A DNA stretch of 43,728 nucleotides from Burkholderiaceae bacterium (GTDB lineage Bacteria > Pseudomonadota > Gammaproteobacteria > Burkholderiales > Burkholderiaceae). Position 1 is the stretch's first letter. The number at the start of each line of letters is the position of its first letter. The position numbers were made by a program, and so were the translations under genes. The DNA is taken from contig CANFOT010000002.1 of the NCBI GenBank assembly GCA_947448625.1, positions 91,809 through 135,536 on the forward strand, read 5' to 3'. The notes below the pieces were generated by a model. It did no database searches, was not told the origin of the DNA, and saw nothing but the letters and a program-made list of their open reading frames with translations. Positions 26,156-35,224 of the stretch are shown here, in pieces.

Positions 26156-26409
26156 GTATTTTCTTTAGCCTGACGTTGGAAGCGCATTGCAGTGCCATCT
26201 GCACGGATGCGTTTCCATACAGAGTCTTTCTCTTTTTGACTAAAAAATACCCAATTACTGACCTCGCCTAAAGTGCGGCCGCAACCCTGGCAGATTTCGT
26301 CATACAGAGTGGTACAGACTCCAATACAGGGAGAATCCGAAGCGTCATCCCCAACCGCTAAAGAGTTGGCTCCAGCTTGTTCTGGTGAGTTGTTGTCGGA
26401 TGAGGTCAT
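26152..26409 (-). CDS. DUF1289 small cysteine-rich protein
   Basis: An 85-residue protein with the family signature [21 protein letters not shown]: cysteines 28, 32, 40 and 43 could bind a metal such as zinc or an iron-sulfur centre. Function unknown. The N-terminal 25 residues look disordered. Its start overlaps the stop of the upstream acyltransferase gene by four bases, so the two are translated together, and its 3' end overlaps ybiT by four bases in convergent orientation. Confidence 0.85.
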   Translation of the reverse strand: MTSSDNNSPEQAGANSLAVGDDASDSPCIGVCTTLYDEICQGCGRTLGEVSNWVFFSQKEKDSVWKRIRADGTAMRFQRQAKENT

Positions 26410-27578
26410 GGCAGTACTTTAGACGATTTGAGAGGAATATGTTGCTCGAGCTCATCAACGTAGGCTGCCATACCCTCATGCTCACGCTCCAGGAAACGTT
26501 TCACCGCATTTGAAAAGCCGGAATCTGCAATCCAATGGGCTGATTGCAGGGTAGTTGGTAAAAAACCTCTTGCCATCTTGTGCTCACCTTGAGCGCCACC
26601 CTCGAATATCTCAATACCCTCCCGGATGCAATATTCAATCGCTTGGTAATAGGCCAATTCAAAATGCAAACAGGGGATATGTTCAATGGCACCCCAATAA
26701 CGCCCATAAGCTTTTGCTGTCATTCGATCAACTACCAATAGAGACGAGGCAATGGGCCTCCCATCCTGGGTGGCAACAATTAGATGAAGATTATCGGGCA
26801 TACTCGCCCCAAGCATTTGGATGCATTCCTCTGATAAGTAGGGAGAAGATCGGTGCTCGATATAGGTATTTGCATAGCAGCGATAAAAAAATGTCCAATC
26901 ATCTACCGTGGCACTTGAACCAGGAATATGTTGATAGCTAATTTGGTGATTGGCAACTGCAGCACGTTCTCGCCGAATATTCTTTCGACGTTTCATAGTT
27001 AAGGCCGCAAGAAATTGCTCAAAATCCTGGTAGCCCTCGTTATGCCAATGAAACTGCACAGAGTCACGCAGCATGAATCCTTGCTTCTTAAGCTCCTCTA
27101 GCTCGGAGTTTTCTGGAAACAGGACATGGACAGAGGAGAGTTCATTTTGGCGTACCAGTGTTTTTAAGCCTGTTATTAGGATTTTTTGAATTGCGTTTTT
27201 GTCGGCACCTGGCGTTACAAGAATTCTTGCTCCACGTACAGGTGTAAATGGGATCGCAGATAGAGCCTTCGGGTAATAGCGTAGGTTGCTTTGTTCATAA
27301 GCCTGCGCCCAAGCCCAATCAAACACAAACTCTCCGTAGGAGTGTTGCTTTAGGTAAAGCGGCATTGCTCCAAGAAGTTGTGATTCAGAATCTTCAGCCA
27401 GCAAATGCGCAACTTGCCATCCCGTATCACCCCCTACACAAGCTGTTTTTTCTAATGTACTTAGAAATACATACTTCAAAAAAGGGCCGGCATCGAGCGT
27501 TAGTAGCGAATTCCAATCGGCTTCATCAATCTCCGAAAGACTTTGAATTACCCTAAGTTTGATGGCATCTTGCTTCAA
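26406..27578 (-). CDS. GNAT/FemAB-like N-acyltransferase (COG3146 type)
   Basis: A 390-residue protein of the family formerly called peptidogalycan biosynthesis protein, now seen as a GNAT-fold acyltransferase. Recognisable segments are DAGPFLKYVFLSTLE near the N-terminus, MKRRKNIRRERA in the centre and YGRYWGAIEHIPCLHFELAYYQ in part, followed by FEGGAQGEHKMARGF. No signal peptide or membrane helix. The substrate is not known. It is transcribed with the DUF1289 gene, and gloA lies 16 bases upstream on the same strand. Confidence 0.85.
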   Translation of the reverse strand: MKQDAIKLRVIQSLSEIDEADWNSLLTLDAGPFLKYVFLSTLEKTACVGGDTGWQVAHLLAEDSESQLLGAMPLYLKQHSYGEFVFDWAWAQAYEQSNLRYYPKALSAIPFTPVRGARILVTPGADKNAIQKILITGLKTLVRQNELSSVHVLFPENSELEELKKQGFMLRDSVQFHWHNEGYQDFEQFLAALTMKRRKNIRRERAAVANHQISYQHIPGSSATVDDWTFFYRCYANTYIEHRSSPYLSEECIQMLGASMPDNLHLIVATQDGRPIASSLLVVDRMTAKAYGRYWGAIEHIPCLHFELAYYQAIEYCIREGIEIFEGGAQGEHKMARGFLPTTLQSAHWIADSGFSNAVKRFLEREHEGMAAYVDELEQHIPLKSSKVLP

Positions 27579-27594
27579 CTGAGTTGCTAGGAAT

Positions 27595-27981
27595 TCAGTG
27601 CTGAATCAACTCAATCTTGTAACCATCTGGATCGGTAACGAATGCGATGATGGTATCGCCGCCCATAACAGGTCCAGCTTCACGAGTGACATTACCGCCT
27701 GCAGCTTTAATCTTCTCGCATGCGGCATAGGCATCTAGAACTCTGATCGCAATGTGCCCATAGGCATTGCCCATTTCATAGTTATCCACACCATGGTTAT
27801 AGGTGAGCTCAATCTCGGATTGGCCGTCATCATTGCCATTCCCAAACCCTACGAACGCAAGAGAATATTTCTGTTCGGGACGTTCGGTAGTGCGAAGCAA
27901 GTTCATCCCGAGAACTTTGGTGTAGAAATTTATCGAGCGAGCCATATTGCCGACTCTGAGCATAGTATGAAGAATCATCAT
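27595..27981 (-). CDS. gloA: Lactoylglutathione lyase (glyoxalase I)
   Basis: A 128-residue enzyme that converts the methylglyoxal-glutathione hemithioacetal to S-lactoylglutathione. The metal ligands match the E. coli nickel enzyme: His5, Glu58, His76 and Glu124, with a two-residue insertion before Glu58. The family beginning [10 protein letters not shown] is preceded by two Met codons; either could be the start. A terminator of the upstream parvulin gene lies before it, so gloA has its own promoter or partial read-through, and may run on into the acyltransferase gene. Confidence 0.94.
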   Translation of the reverse strand: MMILHTMLRVGNMARSINFYTKVLGMNLLRTTERPEQKYSLAFVGFGNGNDDGQSEIELTYNHGVDNYEMGNAYGHIAIRVLDAYAACEKIKAAGGNVTREAGPVMGGDTIIAFVTDPDGYKIELIQH

Positions 27982-28019
27982 GCTTCAAATATAATGGTAA
28001 ATGCACTTTCTTGTTGGGC

Positions 28020-28050
28020 AAGAAAAAACCCAGGGGATTAGCCTGGGTTT
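28020..28050 (-). terminator. Rho-independent terminator after the parvulin gene
   Basis: On the minus strand AAACCCAGG pairs with CCTGGGTTT around a 7-base loop and is followed by further T residues (CCTGGGTTTTTTCTT). It begins 23 bases beyond the stop of the gene ending at 28073. The perfect 9-bp stem and T-run make this the clearest terminator in the window. Confidence 0.85.
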
Positions 28051-28072
28051 GTAAACTAGCGCAAGCTGGATC

Positions 28073-28867
28073 TCATTGGATCTTAGCCTTAGCCCGTAGC
28101 TTCTGCATCATTTCAGAGAACTTGGCTTTCTGCCAATTTTGGTCTGCGGTGATCATCTGTTTTAGCTGGTCTTTAATTTCTTCCATGCTTGGCGCTTTTA
28201 CATCACGCACATCATCTACTTTAATAATGTGCCAGCCATATTGAGTCTTTACAGGCTTATCTGTAATTTGATCTTTTTTTAATTGCACCATTGCCTTAGA
28301 GAATTCGGGCACAAGTGCCTTATCGCTTACCCAGCCAAGATCCCCACCATTTGGTGCGGAACCCGGGTCCTTTGACTTATCTTTTGCAATTTGCTCAAAG
28401 TTCCCGCCAGCTTTAATTTGGGCGGTAATCGCTTTGGCATCAGCTTCTTTTTCTACTAGGATATGTCCTACGTGATATTCCTTGCCCTTATATTGATCCT
28501 TCACCTGGTCGTAGGCGGACTTGAGTTCTGCCTCTGCAACACCTTCTTTTTCTACGTAGTCTTCAAAAACAGCGGCAATCAAAATACCCATTTTGGATTG
28601 CTCGAGTTGCTCACGAACAGACTCTTTTTGCGTTACACCGCGATTATTTGCTTCCTGCAAAATCAACTCACGGGTTACCAGCATTTCTCTGGCTTGATCT
28701 CTCACCTGTGGATTGTCTGGTTGATTCGATTTTTGTACCAATTTATCCAGTTGAGCTTTAGGAATTGGTTTTCCATTCACGATAGCAGCATTTTGCGCAT
28801 AAACAGCTGATGAGAGAAGTGCAGCACTAAAAGCGCTAATGGTCAAAATTTGGCGTGTATTCAACAT
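28073..28867 (-). CDS. Periplasmic parvulin-type peptidyl-prolyl isomerase
   Basis: A 264-residue protein with a signal peptide ending AVYAQN, a SurA-like N-terminal helical segment, and one parvulin domain at about 131-225 (starts YHVGHILVEKEADA, includes GGDLGWVSD and KTQYGWHIIKV). It helps fold exported proteins by isomerising proline bonds. Only one PPIase domain is present, so it is PrsA/PpiC-like rather than SurA. BolA lies 50 bases upstream on the same strand and a strong terminator follows. Confidence 0.9.
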   Translation of the reverse strand: MLNTRQILTISAFSAALLSSAVYAQNAAIVNGKPIPKAQLDKLVQKSNQPDNPQVRDQAREMLVTRELILQEANNRGVTQKESVREQLEQSKMGILIAAVFEDYVEKEGVAEAELKSAYDQVKDQYKGKEYHVGHILVEKEADAKAITAQIKAGGNFEQIAKDKSKDPGSAPNGGDLGWVSDKALVPEFSKAMVQLKKDQITDKPVKTQYGWHIIKVDDVRDVKAPSMEEIKDQLKQMITADQNWQKAKFSEMMQKLRAKAKIQ

Positions 28868-28917
28868 GGGCTAGATAAGTGTAAAAGGGTAAAAGTGAAT
28901 GTTAAAGCAATCCAATA

Positions 28918-29202
28918 CTAATTGGTGCTTTCACTAGGTGTGAATGCCAAAATTGTAAGCGCATGGATCGAAGCAGGGAAGTGCTTGTTTAGGGCGGAAT
29001 AGATGGCTCTATGACGACTTACTTTGCTCATCCCCTCAAATTCTGGGGCTACGATGGTTAGCTTGAAGTGTCCTCCGCCAGAAGCCGCACCAGCATGACC
29101 CGCATGAAGATGACTTTCATCTTCAATAATTAATTGGACTGCCTGAAATGCGATCCTTAGATCGGCCTCAAATAAAGCAATTCGCTCTTGGTTGATACTC
29201 AT
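28918..29202 (-). CDS. BolA family protein
   Basis: A 94-residue protein of BolA fold, likely a partner of monothiol glutaredoxin in iron-sulfur handling. Family features are the ESHLHAGH segment, SGGGHFKLTIV and SRHRAIYSAL. The ATG at 29202 was chosen because it overlaps the yciB stop by four bases (ATGA) and gives the usual length; in-frame sequence before it belongs to yciB. The order msrB-yciB-bolA-parvulin is conserved in related bacteria. Confidence 0.9.
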   Translation of the reverse strand: MSINQERIALFEADLRIAFQAVQLIIEDESHLHAGHAGAASGGGHFKLTIVAPEFEGMSKVSRHRAIYSALNKHFPASIHALTILAFTPSESTN

Positions 29203-29747
29203 TCGACGGGATGCTCCATATGGCGACTTAGCCAGACTCCTTGAAGAATGACAAACACCACTAGCAATCCCGTGCTGCCAAATAATTTGAAATTGACCCA
29301 TGTTTCTTCTGAGCATTCAAAGGCAATATAAAGATTGAGGGCTCCCATAAAGAAAAAGAATGTGGCCCACGCCATATTCACTATATGCCAGACTGATTTA
29401 GAGCTCTGCTCTTTGAGGGTAATCTGCTTTCCCATTAAAACCTGAATCCAATTTTTTTTGAAAAATTGTGCGCTGACCACTAGGGCGCCTGAAAATAGCC
29501 AATATAAGGCGGTTGGCTTAAGTTGAATAAAGGTTTTGTTATGCAAGAAGATTGTCAGGCTACCAAACACCAGAATCATCACAAGGCTAACCCACTGCAT
29601 TGCGTCGATCTTACGATGGCGATAGTAGACCCATAAAATCTGCCCGATAGTAGCTACCATGGCTACGATCGTCGCACTGTAAATATCACCAAATTTAAAG
29701 GCGATAAAAAAGAGGATGATGGGGAAGAGATCAAATAGAAATTTCAT
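29199..29747 (-). CDS. yciB: Septation/envelope protein YciB (intracellular septation protein A)
   Basis: A 182-residue inner-membrane protein with about five helices and the family start MKFLFDLFPIILFF. Other markers are TLKEQSSKSVWHIVNMAWATFF, shown here only in part, and NLYIAF. E. coli YciB has a similar length (about 179) and is linked to cell envelope synthesis and division. It overlaps bolA and lies 26 bases after msrB. Confidence 0.91.
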   Translation of the reverse strand: MKFLFDLFPIILFFIAFKFGDIYSATIVAMVATIGQILWVYYRHRKIDAMQWVSLVMILVFGSLTIFLHNKTFIQLKPTALYWLFSGALVVSAQFFKKNWIQVLMGKQITLKEQSSKSVWHIVNMAWATFFFFMGALNLYIAFECSEETWVNFKLFGSTGLLVVFVILQGVWLSRHMEHPVE

Positions 29748-29773
29748 ACCTCGATTATCCAGTTATTTGAGAA

Positions 29774-30187
29774 TTATTCCTTATTATTGGCGGAGGCATT
29801 CTCGGATGGCTCAAATTTTAAGGATGCCGAGTTAATGCAGTAACGAAGTCTAGTAGGCTGTGGACCGTCATCAAATACATGCCCTAAATGTGCGTCGCAC
29901 TGGGTACAACGCACTTCGGTGCGAATCATGCCATGGGATATATCACGAATTTCGGTAATTGCCTCAGCCTTCTCTGGTGCGTTGTAGCTTGGCCAACCAC
30001 AACCAGCATCAAACTTTGTTGAGGATTGAAATAACGGAGTATCACAGCAGATGCAGCGATATTGGCCTGCAGCCCAGTGGTCCCAGAATTCACCAGAGAA
30101 AGGCCTTTCGGTTGCAGCCTCTCTCGTCACTCGATATTGAATGTCACTGAGTGAGTTTTTATATTCTTGATTTGTTTTATTTTCCAT
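29774..30187 (-). CDS. msrB: Peptide-methionine (R)-S-oxide reductase
   Basis: A 137-residue enzyme that repairs the R form of methionine sulfoxide. Zinc cysteines are at 45/48 and 94/97, Cys63 lies at a resolving position (AGCGWPSY), and the catalytic Cys117 is in RYCINSASL. The active site uses cysteine and not selenocysteine. No signal peptide, so it is cytoplasmic. It follows selO after 18 bases, both on the minus strand, suggesting co-transcription of two redox-repair genes. Confidence 0.95.
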   Translation of the reverse strand: MENKTNQEYKNSLSDIQYRVTREAATERPFSGEFWDHWAAGQYRCICCDTPLFQSSTKFDAGCGWPSYNAPEKAEAITEIRDISHGMIRTEVRCTQCDAHLGHVFDDGPQPTRLRYCINSASLKFEPSENASANNKE

Positions 30188-30205
30188 GGCTTTGAAGGTA
30201 TTGGG

Positions 30206-31672
30206 TTATGAGGAGCAGCTGACCGCAACCCGTTCAATGTCGACGGGTGGCGGTTTTGAGTAATCATCGAAGGCTGCCTGCTCATCAAAAGGCCTGCTCA
30301 ACATTCGATGCAATCTTTCGACCTCGGAAAAATCATCCCGTTGCGCTTTTTCAATGGCATCTTGAGCAAGGTGATTTCTCAGAATGTACTTTGGGTTAAT
30401 CTGATTCATCAACTCTTTTCTGGACTCATCATTTAAGTATTCAGATTGAAGTCTGTTGATGTAGTCGCCGAACCACTGATCAATGTTTTTGCGATCAATG
30501 AATTGATTTCTTTGCTCGATTTCTATTAACTGAGAATCTTTTTTGACGCTACTAAGGCTTCGAAAGAAGTTGGTGAAATCTACTCTTGAATCGTGCATTG
30601 CTTGCAGAAGACGTTCAATTAATGCGATGTCACCATCTTCCTCAGACTGCAAGCCTAATTTAGAGCGGAATATCTTTTGCCACTCTTTGGCATAAGCGGT
30701 TGGAAACTCCTCAAGAGTGGATCGCAAGAGCATTTGAGACTCTTCGCTAGAGTATTCCAATTGGATTAGGGGAAGCATTGCGCTAGCAAGGCAGGCCATA
30801 TTCCAATGCATGATTTGAGGCTGACGATGATAAGCATACCGGCCTCCATGATCACTATGGTTACAGATGTGGTCGATTTCAAAGCTATCTAGGAAGCCAA
30901 AGGGGCCATAATCAATTGTGAGTCCCAGGGCGCTGATGTTATCGCTGTTTAAAACGCCATGACAAAACCCTACAGATTGCCACTGGGCAACCAATTTGGC
31001 ATTGCGTTCGCCAATCTCTTTAAATAGATTTAAATATGAATCTTTTTCGGCAGAGCTCTGTGGATAGAAATTAGTGATCAGGAGATCTGCCAATTCTTTT
31101 AGGCGAGTAATGTTTTGAAGCGATGCAAAGTGTTCAAAGTGTCCAATACGAATAAAGCTCGGGGCAATACGAGAGCATATCGCCGCTGTTTCTATGGTTT
31201 CTCGTCGAACCGCTTGCTTTGATCCAATAACTGAAAGCGCGCGACTGGTTGGGATGCCAAGGGCATGCATTGCTTCGCTACATAGAAACTCGCGAATGGA
31301 TGATCTTAGGACAGCTCTCCCATCACCCATCCTGGAATAATGCGTTCTACCGGCGCCTTTTAATTGGAGTTCTAGATTGTTGACATCGCCAAGCAGGATA
31401 GCGCGACCATCGCCCAACTGTCCCGCCCACGATCCGAACTGATGACCGCTATAAGCCGTTGATATTGGGCTGGTAAATAAGAGTTCGCCCACATTTAACT
31501 GATTCCCCGCCAATACATCAAGCCATTCAGGATCCTTTGGCAAGCCATTAACCCCAAGCTCAACGTCAATTAGCTTGGCGACAGAGGGTGAAAATGCAAC
31601 CCAATACGGGTGGGGCAGCGGGGTGGGGTGGGTCGGCTGGCAAACATCATTGCCGTTGAGGGTAAAAGGCAT
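30206..31672 (-). CDS. selO: Protein adenylyltransferase SelO (YdiU)
   Basis: A 488-residue pseudokinase that transfers AMP to proteins and is linked with redox stress responses. Clear family segments are SGHQFGSWAGQLGDGRA, GAGRTHYSRMGDGRAVLRSS, shown in part, and GVLNSDNISALGLTIDYGPFGFLD, in part. The C-terminus ends VSCSS, with Cys486 where animal SelO has selenocysteine; the cysteine is thought to make a disulfide that tunes activity. Length is close to E. coli YdiU. It is divergent from the thioesterase gene at 31728. Confidence 0.94.
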   Translation of the reverse strand: MPFTLNGNDVCQPTHPTPLPHPYWVAFSPSVAKLIDVELGVNGLPKDPEWLDVLAGNQLNVGELLFTSPISTAYSGHQFGSWAGQLGDGRAILLGDVNNLELQLKGAGRTHYSRMGDGRAVLRSSIREFLCSEAMHALGIPTSRALSVIGSKQAVRRETIETAAICSRIAPSFIRIGHFEHFASLQNITRLKELADLLITNFYPQSSAEKDSYLNLFKEIGERNAKLVAQWQSVGFCHGVLNSDNISALGLTIDYGPFGFLDSFEIDHICNHSDHGGRYAYHRQPQIMHWNMACLASAMLPLIQLEYSSEESQMLLRSTLEEFPTAYAKEWQKIFRSKLGLQSEEDGDIALIERLLQAMHDSRVDFTNFFRSLSSVKKDSQLIEIEQRNQFIDRKNIDQWFGDYINRLQSEYLNDESRKELMNQINPKYILRNHLAQDAIEKAQRDDFSEVERLHRMLSRPFDEQAAFDDYSKPPPVDIERVAVSCSS

Positions 31673-31727
31673 ATTTTGTATTCTATGGGTAATTCACATC
31701 CGTCGCAGAAGGCTCTAGAATGACCCT

Positions 31728-32210
31728 ATGACAAATAAAGTACAGCTAAATGTGGCAACTCAGCTTGCCAATCTGGGCGAGGAGCTCAATGTCCCTTTTT
31801 TGAAACTGCTTGGGGTGCGCCTTATCAATGCCGAAATGGGTAAGGGTGAAATACTTCTTGCCCTCAAACCCGAGCATACCAATACCTGGGATGTAGCCCA
31901 TGGCGGTGTCTTGCTCACTCTGATGGATGTGGCTATGGCCGTGGCTGCTCGCTCCAGCGATCCTGGAGATCGCAGTGTTGTGACTGTGGAGATGAAAAAT
32001 AATTTTATGCAGGCAGCAAATGGCATATTGCGCGTAAAGGCCGATACCGTTCGACGTACCGCCACAATGGCCTTTTGTGAAGCAAAGCTGTACAACGATC
32101 AAGGTGAAATCTGCTGTATGTCAACGGGAACATTTCAGTTTCTAAAACGACTGGCAACCAAAGATGCAAAAGGTGAGCGAGTGGTCAACGAGGATTCGCG
32201 TCAAAAGTAG
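31728..32210 (+). CDS. PaaI-type hotdog thioesterase
   Basis: A 160-residue acyl-CoA thioesterase-like protein. The active-site region HGGVLLTLMDVAMAVAAR carries the family HGG followed by the acidic residue Asp, and VTVEMKNNFMQAA is the central strand. The substrate is unknown; aromatic or short-chain acyl-CoA are likely. It stands alone between the divergent selO and the convergent NRDE gene. Its last 15-20 residues are charged and not part of the fold. Confidence 0.86.
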   Translation: MTNKVQLNVATQLANLGEELNVPFLKLLGVRLINAEMGKGEILLALKPEHTNTWDVAHGGVLLTLMDVAMAVAARSSDPGDRSVVTVEMKNNFMQAANGILRVKADTVRRTATMAFCEAKLYNDQGEICCMSTGTFQFLKRLATKDAKGERVVNEDSRQK

Positions 32211-32232
32211 TAATTGAGCACGTTTCAAGTGC

Positions 32233-33090
32233 TTAGACGGGGAGGTTTGATCCCGGAGCGGTGCTGAGCTCTCCAGTGACTACGTCGTGGCCTACCGTGC
32301 CGTTGGCGTCAAACCTTCTTTCCACCATCTCAAACTGACCATCCTTGCGAACACGCAAAATAGTGCTTGAGCGAGTCCCATAAGACGGTGTCCTAATAAA
32401 TGCAGCGGACAAAGATTTTTCCCACTCCGGACTAATGCCGGTATGAGGCAACTCTTGGTGGCTTGCTTCGTGCGTATCAGCTAATACGCGTAAATAGTGA
32501 TCCGAGTTTTTGAGTTGACCACTATCCATTGCCAATGTTTGAGCAAATGCTGCTACCCGGTGATTAACTTTAGGCCAGGGTGTATCGAGCATGGCATTAG
32601 ATAAGCCATAGACTCCAGGACTTAGGGCTTGCTCAGGAAATACTTTTCTTGGGCGAATATTTTGACCCATCATGAGCCGATTGCTCACCCAATGCATTTC
32701 AGCATTCTCTAGATCGCTAAGATCTGCCATTAATAGATTAAAGCCGTTGTAATGCTCAAACCGTTTCGCGTTTTCTTGAATATACTCATGCGGCTTGTGC
32801 TGACCCGTTAGGTAGTGCAGGCTGAGTTCTCCGCGAGTTCTGGCATCGGGATTTTTTTCGCTAGGCGCTCTGACATTGGTCAGTGCGGCAAAGCGTCCTG
32901 TCTTAGTAAATCCAAGCCAAGTTCCCGGACTGCCCAATACATCCGCTCGGTCTTTGCCGGCTAATATATGGGGGTGGTCTGGCCACCATCGGAGGGGGTC
33001 GGTATCGCGCTCATAAAACTCATCTCGATTTGCCGCCACTACCAAAGGGTAGTCTGGGTGTGACTTCCAGGCGAAGAGAATTAGGCACAT
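32233..33090 (-). CDS. NRDE/TANGO2 family protein
   Basis: A 285-residue protein that begins MCLILFAW and contains the defining AANRDEFYERDT segment, then LGFTKTGRFAALTNVR. The residue after Met is Cys, as in N-terminal nucleophile hydrolases, and Ntn-type activity has been suggested for the family. In animals TANGO2 deficiency disturbs lipid and haem handling; the bacterial role is not established. It sits 25 bases after ygfZ on the same strand and is probably co-transcribed with it. Confidence 0.88.
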   Translation of the reverse strand: MCLILFAWKSHPDYPLVVAANRDEFYERDTDPLRWWPDHPHILAGKDRADVLGSPGTWLGFTKTGRFAALTNVRAPSEKNPDARTRGELSLHYLTGQHKPHEYIQENAKRFEHYNGFNLLMADLSDLENAEMHWVSNRLMMGQNIRPRKVFPEQALSPGVYGLSNAMLDTPWPKVNHRVAAFAQTLAMDSGQLKNSDHYLRVLADTHEASHQELPHTGISPEWEKSLSAAFIRTPSYGTRSSTILRVRKDGQFEMVERRFDANGTVGHDVVTGELSTAPGSNLPV

Positions 33091-33115
33091 AAAAATAAAT
33101 TGTGAAGGGGTGTGA

Positions 33116-34123
33116 TTAAATTTCTAGCAATGAATAAGGTAGTGAGTCCATTTTTAACACAGGGCCATCGCTCATGCCCAGATGAATTTCCCCGGCCTCA
33201 AGGACATCGAGCTTGCATTCAATCTGAAGATCGACGCGATCTGAGTTTTCTGAGCTGGCGGCCGCAAGTACTACCATGCCGCATGGTTGGCTGGTATCAG
33301 CCTCATGAAACAACTCTACGCCAGGCTTAGCAAGTTCAGAACTAGATAATATTGGTTGGATGTGTGCGAGTTGCAGCCTTCGCTTTACCGCTCCACGATA
33401 TTGGCTGCGAGCAACAATCTCTTGGCCTGGATAACAACCTTTTCTGAAATCGACTCCTGCGACAGATTCGAAATTAATCATCTGAGGGACAAACTGTTCC
33501 TGGGTAGCTAGAACGATACGGGGAATCGCGCTCAATATCTCCAAGTTATTCCACCGTGTTAGTGCAGCCTTAGTAATTGATGATTGGATGGTCTCAGACT
33601 TTCTTTGGGCTATCAGGACGCGCTGAAAGGATTGATTTTCAGCTAACACCCCCGGCATCTTTAGTGCGAGCGAGTCTTTTGGCATGGTGATGAGTTGTTC
33701 CGCTTCAGAGTTTTGATAGTCACCAAAAACCTCCCAATCACTTGAGGCATCAGTTACCTTTACCTTTGAGCGTAGAACATACATCGAAAGACGCTTTGCC
33801 GTACTGGCTGCAATGTCTCTGGAGATGAAAAGGGCGAACCGATCGTCGGAATCTACTGATTCAGGGAAAAGGCCAACCCAAGCACTCGCCAAAAGACGCC
33901 CCTTAGGATTGCAATACCCAACTAAGCGTACTGATTCGGGGCCTTGCGCAATTTCGCCTGACTCTGTGCGCTTGAGGCTGACCACGGAGTTACTTAATTG
34001 ACTTTGAAGTAGGGTGGCGGCATCGGGCCCTTCAACCAGAATTAGCCCCCAATCAGGCAGGGCGGTAAATCCATGGTTAAGTAGGGTGGTGGGCATCAGG
34101 TAGTTTTTAGGGCTTGGGGTCAT
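33116..34123 (-). CDS. ygfZ: Folate-binding iron-sulfur repair protein YgfZ
   Basis: A protein of up to 335 residues, related to GcvT, that uses folate to help maintain some iron-sulfur enzymes. The signature KGCYPGQEIVARSQYRG includes the essential Cys230. Two starts are possible: ATG at 34123, overlapping the divergent mltG start by two bases, or ATG at 34096 (MPTTLLNHGF), which leaves room for a promoter. The second may be the true one. Confidence 0.9.
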   Translation of the reverse strand: MTPSPKNYLMPTTLLNHGFTALPDWGLILVEGPDAATLLQSQLSNSVVSLKRTESGEIAQGPESVRLVGYCNPKGRLLASAWVGLFPESVDSDDRFALFISRDIAASTAKRLSMYVLRSKVKVTDASSDWEVFGDYQNSEAEQLITMPKDSLALKMPGVLAENQSFQRVLIAQRKSETIQSSITKAALTRWNNLEILSAIPRIVLATQEQFVPQMINFESVAGVDFRKGCYPGQEIVARSQYRGAVKRRLQLAHIQPILSSSELAKPGVELFHEADTSQPCGMVVLAAASSENSDRVDLQIECKLDVLEAGEIHLGMSDGPVLKMDSLPYSLLEI

Positions 34124-35219
34124 GAGCTTTTATCATAGCTCGATGAGCAGAAAATTTCAGAGAAGAACTCTTTTTATAAAGCATTCAAATAGTAGCGCAT
34201 GGAAGCCCTATGCGCTCTACCTAGCCGCCTTTCTTGCAATTTTATATGGAGCTGTTTTTTTATGGCCCGTTGTGCCGTCTCTATCGAATATTGCAGAAGG
34301 AAGTGTTTATAAAGTCAAAATTGCCCCTAAATCCAGCCTAACTGCAATATCAAAGCAGTTATCAGAGCAGGGTATAGCCTCAAATGTCGTAACTTTTCAG
34401 GTTGCCGCAAGAGTGCTTTTTGTTGGCTCCAAGCTCAAGCCGGGTACGTACCTGCTGGCACCTCGCGCCAGCCTTGGGAGTATCTTGCTTCAAATTGCAC
34501 GTGGCGATCGGATTCGCGAGAGTGTTGCAATCATCCCTGGCATGACCATATGGCAGCTTAGAAGCCTCATTGATAATCACCCAGCCCTCATTCACCAAAC
34601 AAAAGGAATGGGCTCTAAAGAGTTGCTGCAGGCTATCGGCCTCTCTTATCCGGGTGGTGAAGGTCTTTTCTATCCAGATACCTATATCTTTGACCCAGAT
34701 GACTCCGATATATCAATTTACAGAAGAGCTTCTCAGGCAATGCAAAAGCAGCTTACGGTCGCTTGGGGGGAAAAGAGTGCTGCCTCACCGCTAAAAACTC
34801 CCTATGAGCTACTTATTTTAGGATCCATAGTGGAGAAGGAAACGGGGCGCGCTAGCGACAGATCGCTGGTTGCAGCGGTTTTTATAAATCGACTCAATTT
34901 GAATATGCCCCTACAGACCGACCCAGCGGTAATTTATGGTGTTGGCCCGAAATTTGACGGAAATCTTCGAAAAGCGGATTTACGTAAAAACAGTCCCTAC
35001 AATACTTACATGAACAAAGGATTGCCGCCAACGCCAATAGCAATGCCGAGTAAGGAGTCTCTCCTAGCCGTCATTCATCCGGAAAAAAGCGATGCAGTTT
35101 ATTTCGTGGCTCGCGGCGATGGCAGTAGTCAATTTTCTAAAACCTTAAAAGAGCATGAATATGCCGTTGATCAGTTTCAACGCAAACGTAATGCCACTTC
35201 TAAATCAACTTCACAGTAA
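34122..35219 (+). CDS. mltG: Endolytic murein transglycosylase MltG
   Basis: A protein of 365 residues from ATG 34122, or 358 from ATG 34143. It has one membrane helix at about 30-50, a LysM-like region and the YceG domain. The catalytic glutamate is in [16 protein letters not shown] (Glu238 by analogy), with [10 protein letters not shown] following. It cuts nascent glycan strands at the inner membrane and limits their length. It is followed by tmk after five bases; mltG-tmk-holB is a conserved order. The later start would leave the divergent gene ygfZ a clean leader. Confidence 0.92.
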   Translation: MSFYHSSMSRKFQRRTLFIKHSNSSAWKPYALYLAAFLAILYGAVFLWPVVPSLSNIAEGSVYKVKIAPKSSLTAISKQLSEQGIASNVVTFQVAARVLFVGSKLKPGTYLLAPRASLGSILLQIARGDRIRESVAIIPGMTIWQLRSLIDNHPALIHQTKGMGSKELLQAIGLSYPGGEGLFYPDTYIFDPDDSDISIYRRASQAMQKQLTVAWGEKSAASPLKTPYELLILGSIVEKETGRASDRSLVAAVFINRLNLNMPLQTDPAVIYGVGPKFDGNLRKADLRKNSPYNTYMNKGLPPTPIAMPSKESLLAVIHPEKSDAVYFVARGDGSSQFSKTLKEHEYAVDQFQRKRNATSKSTSQ

Positions 35220-35224
35220 TTGTT

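Noticed and set aside
29203-29316. A longer BolA frame beginning inside yciB
   Set aside because: The first 38 residues are out-of-frame yciB sequence; ATG at 29202 gives a standard BolA length with an ATGA overlap.
31746-32102. Two open frames antisense to the PaaI-type thioesterase gene
   Set aside because: Both overlap a clear gene almost completely, and their protein sequences show no motif.
32217-32233. A stem AGCAC/GTGCT between the PaaI-type and NRDE genes
   Set aside because: Five pairs, no T-run on either strand; too weak to call a terminator.
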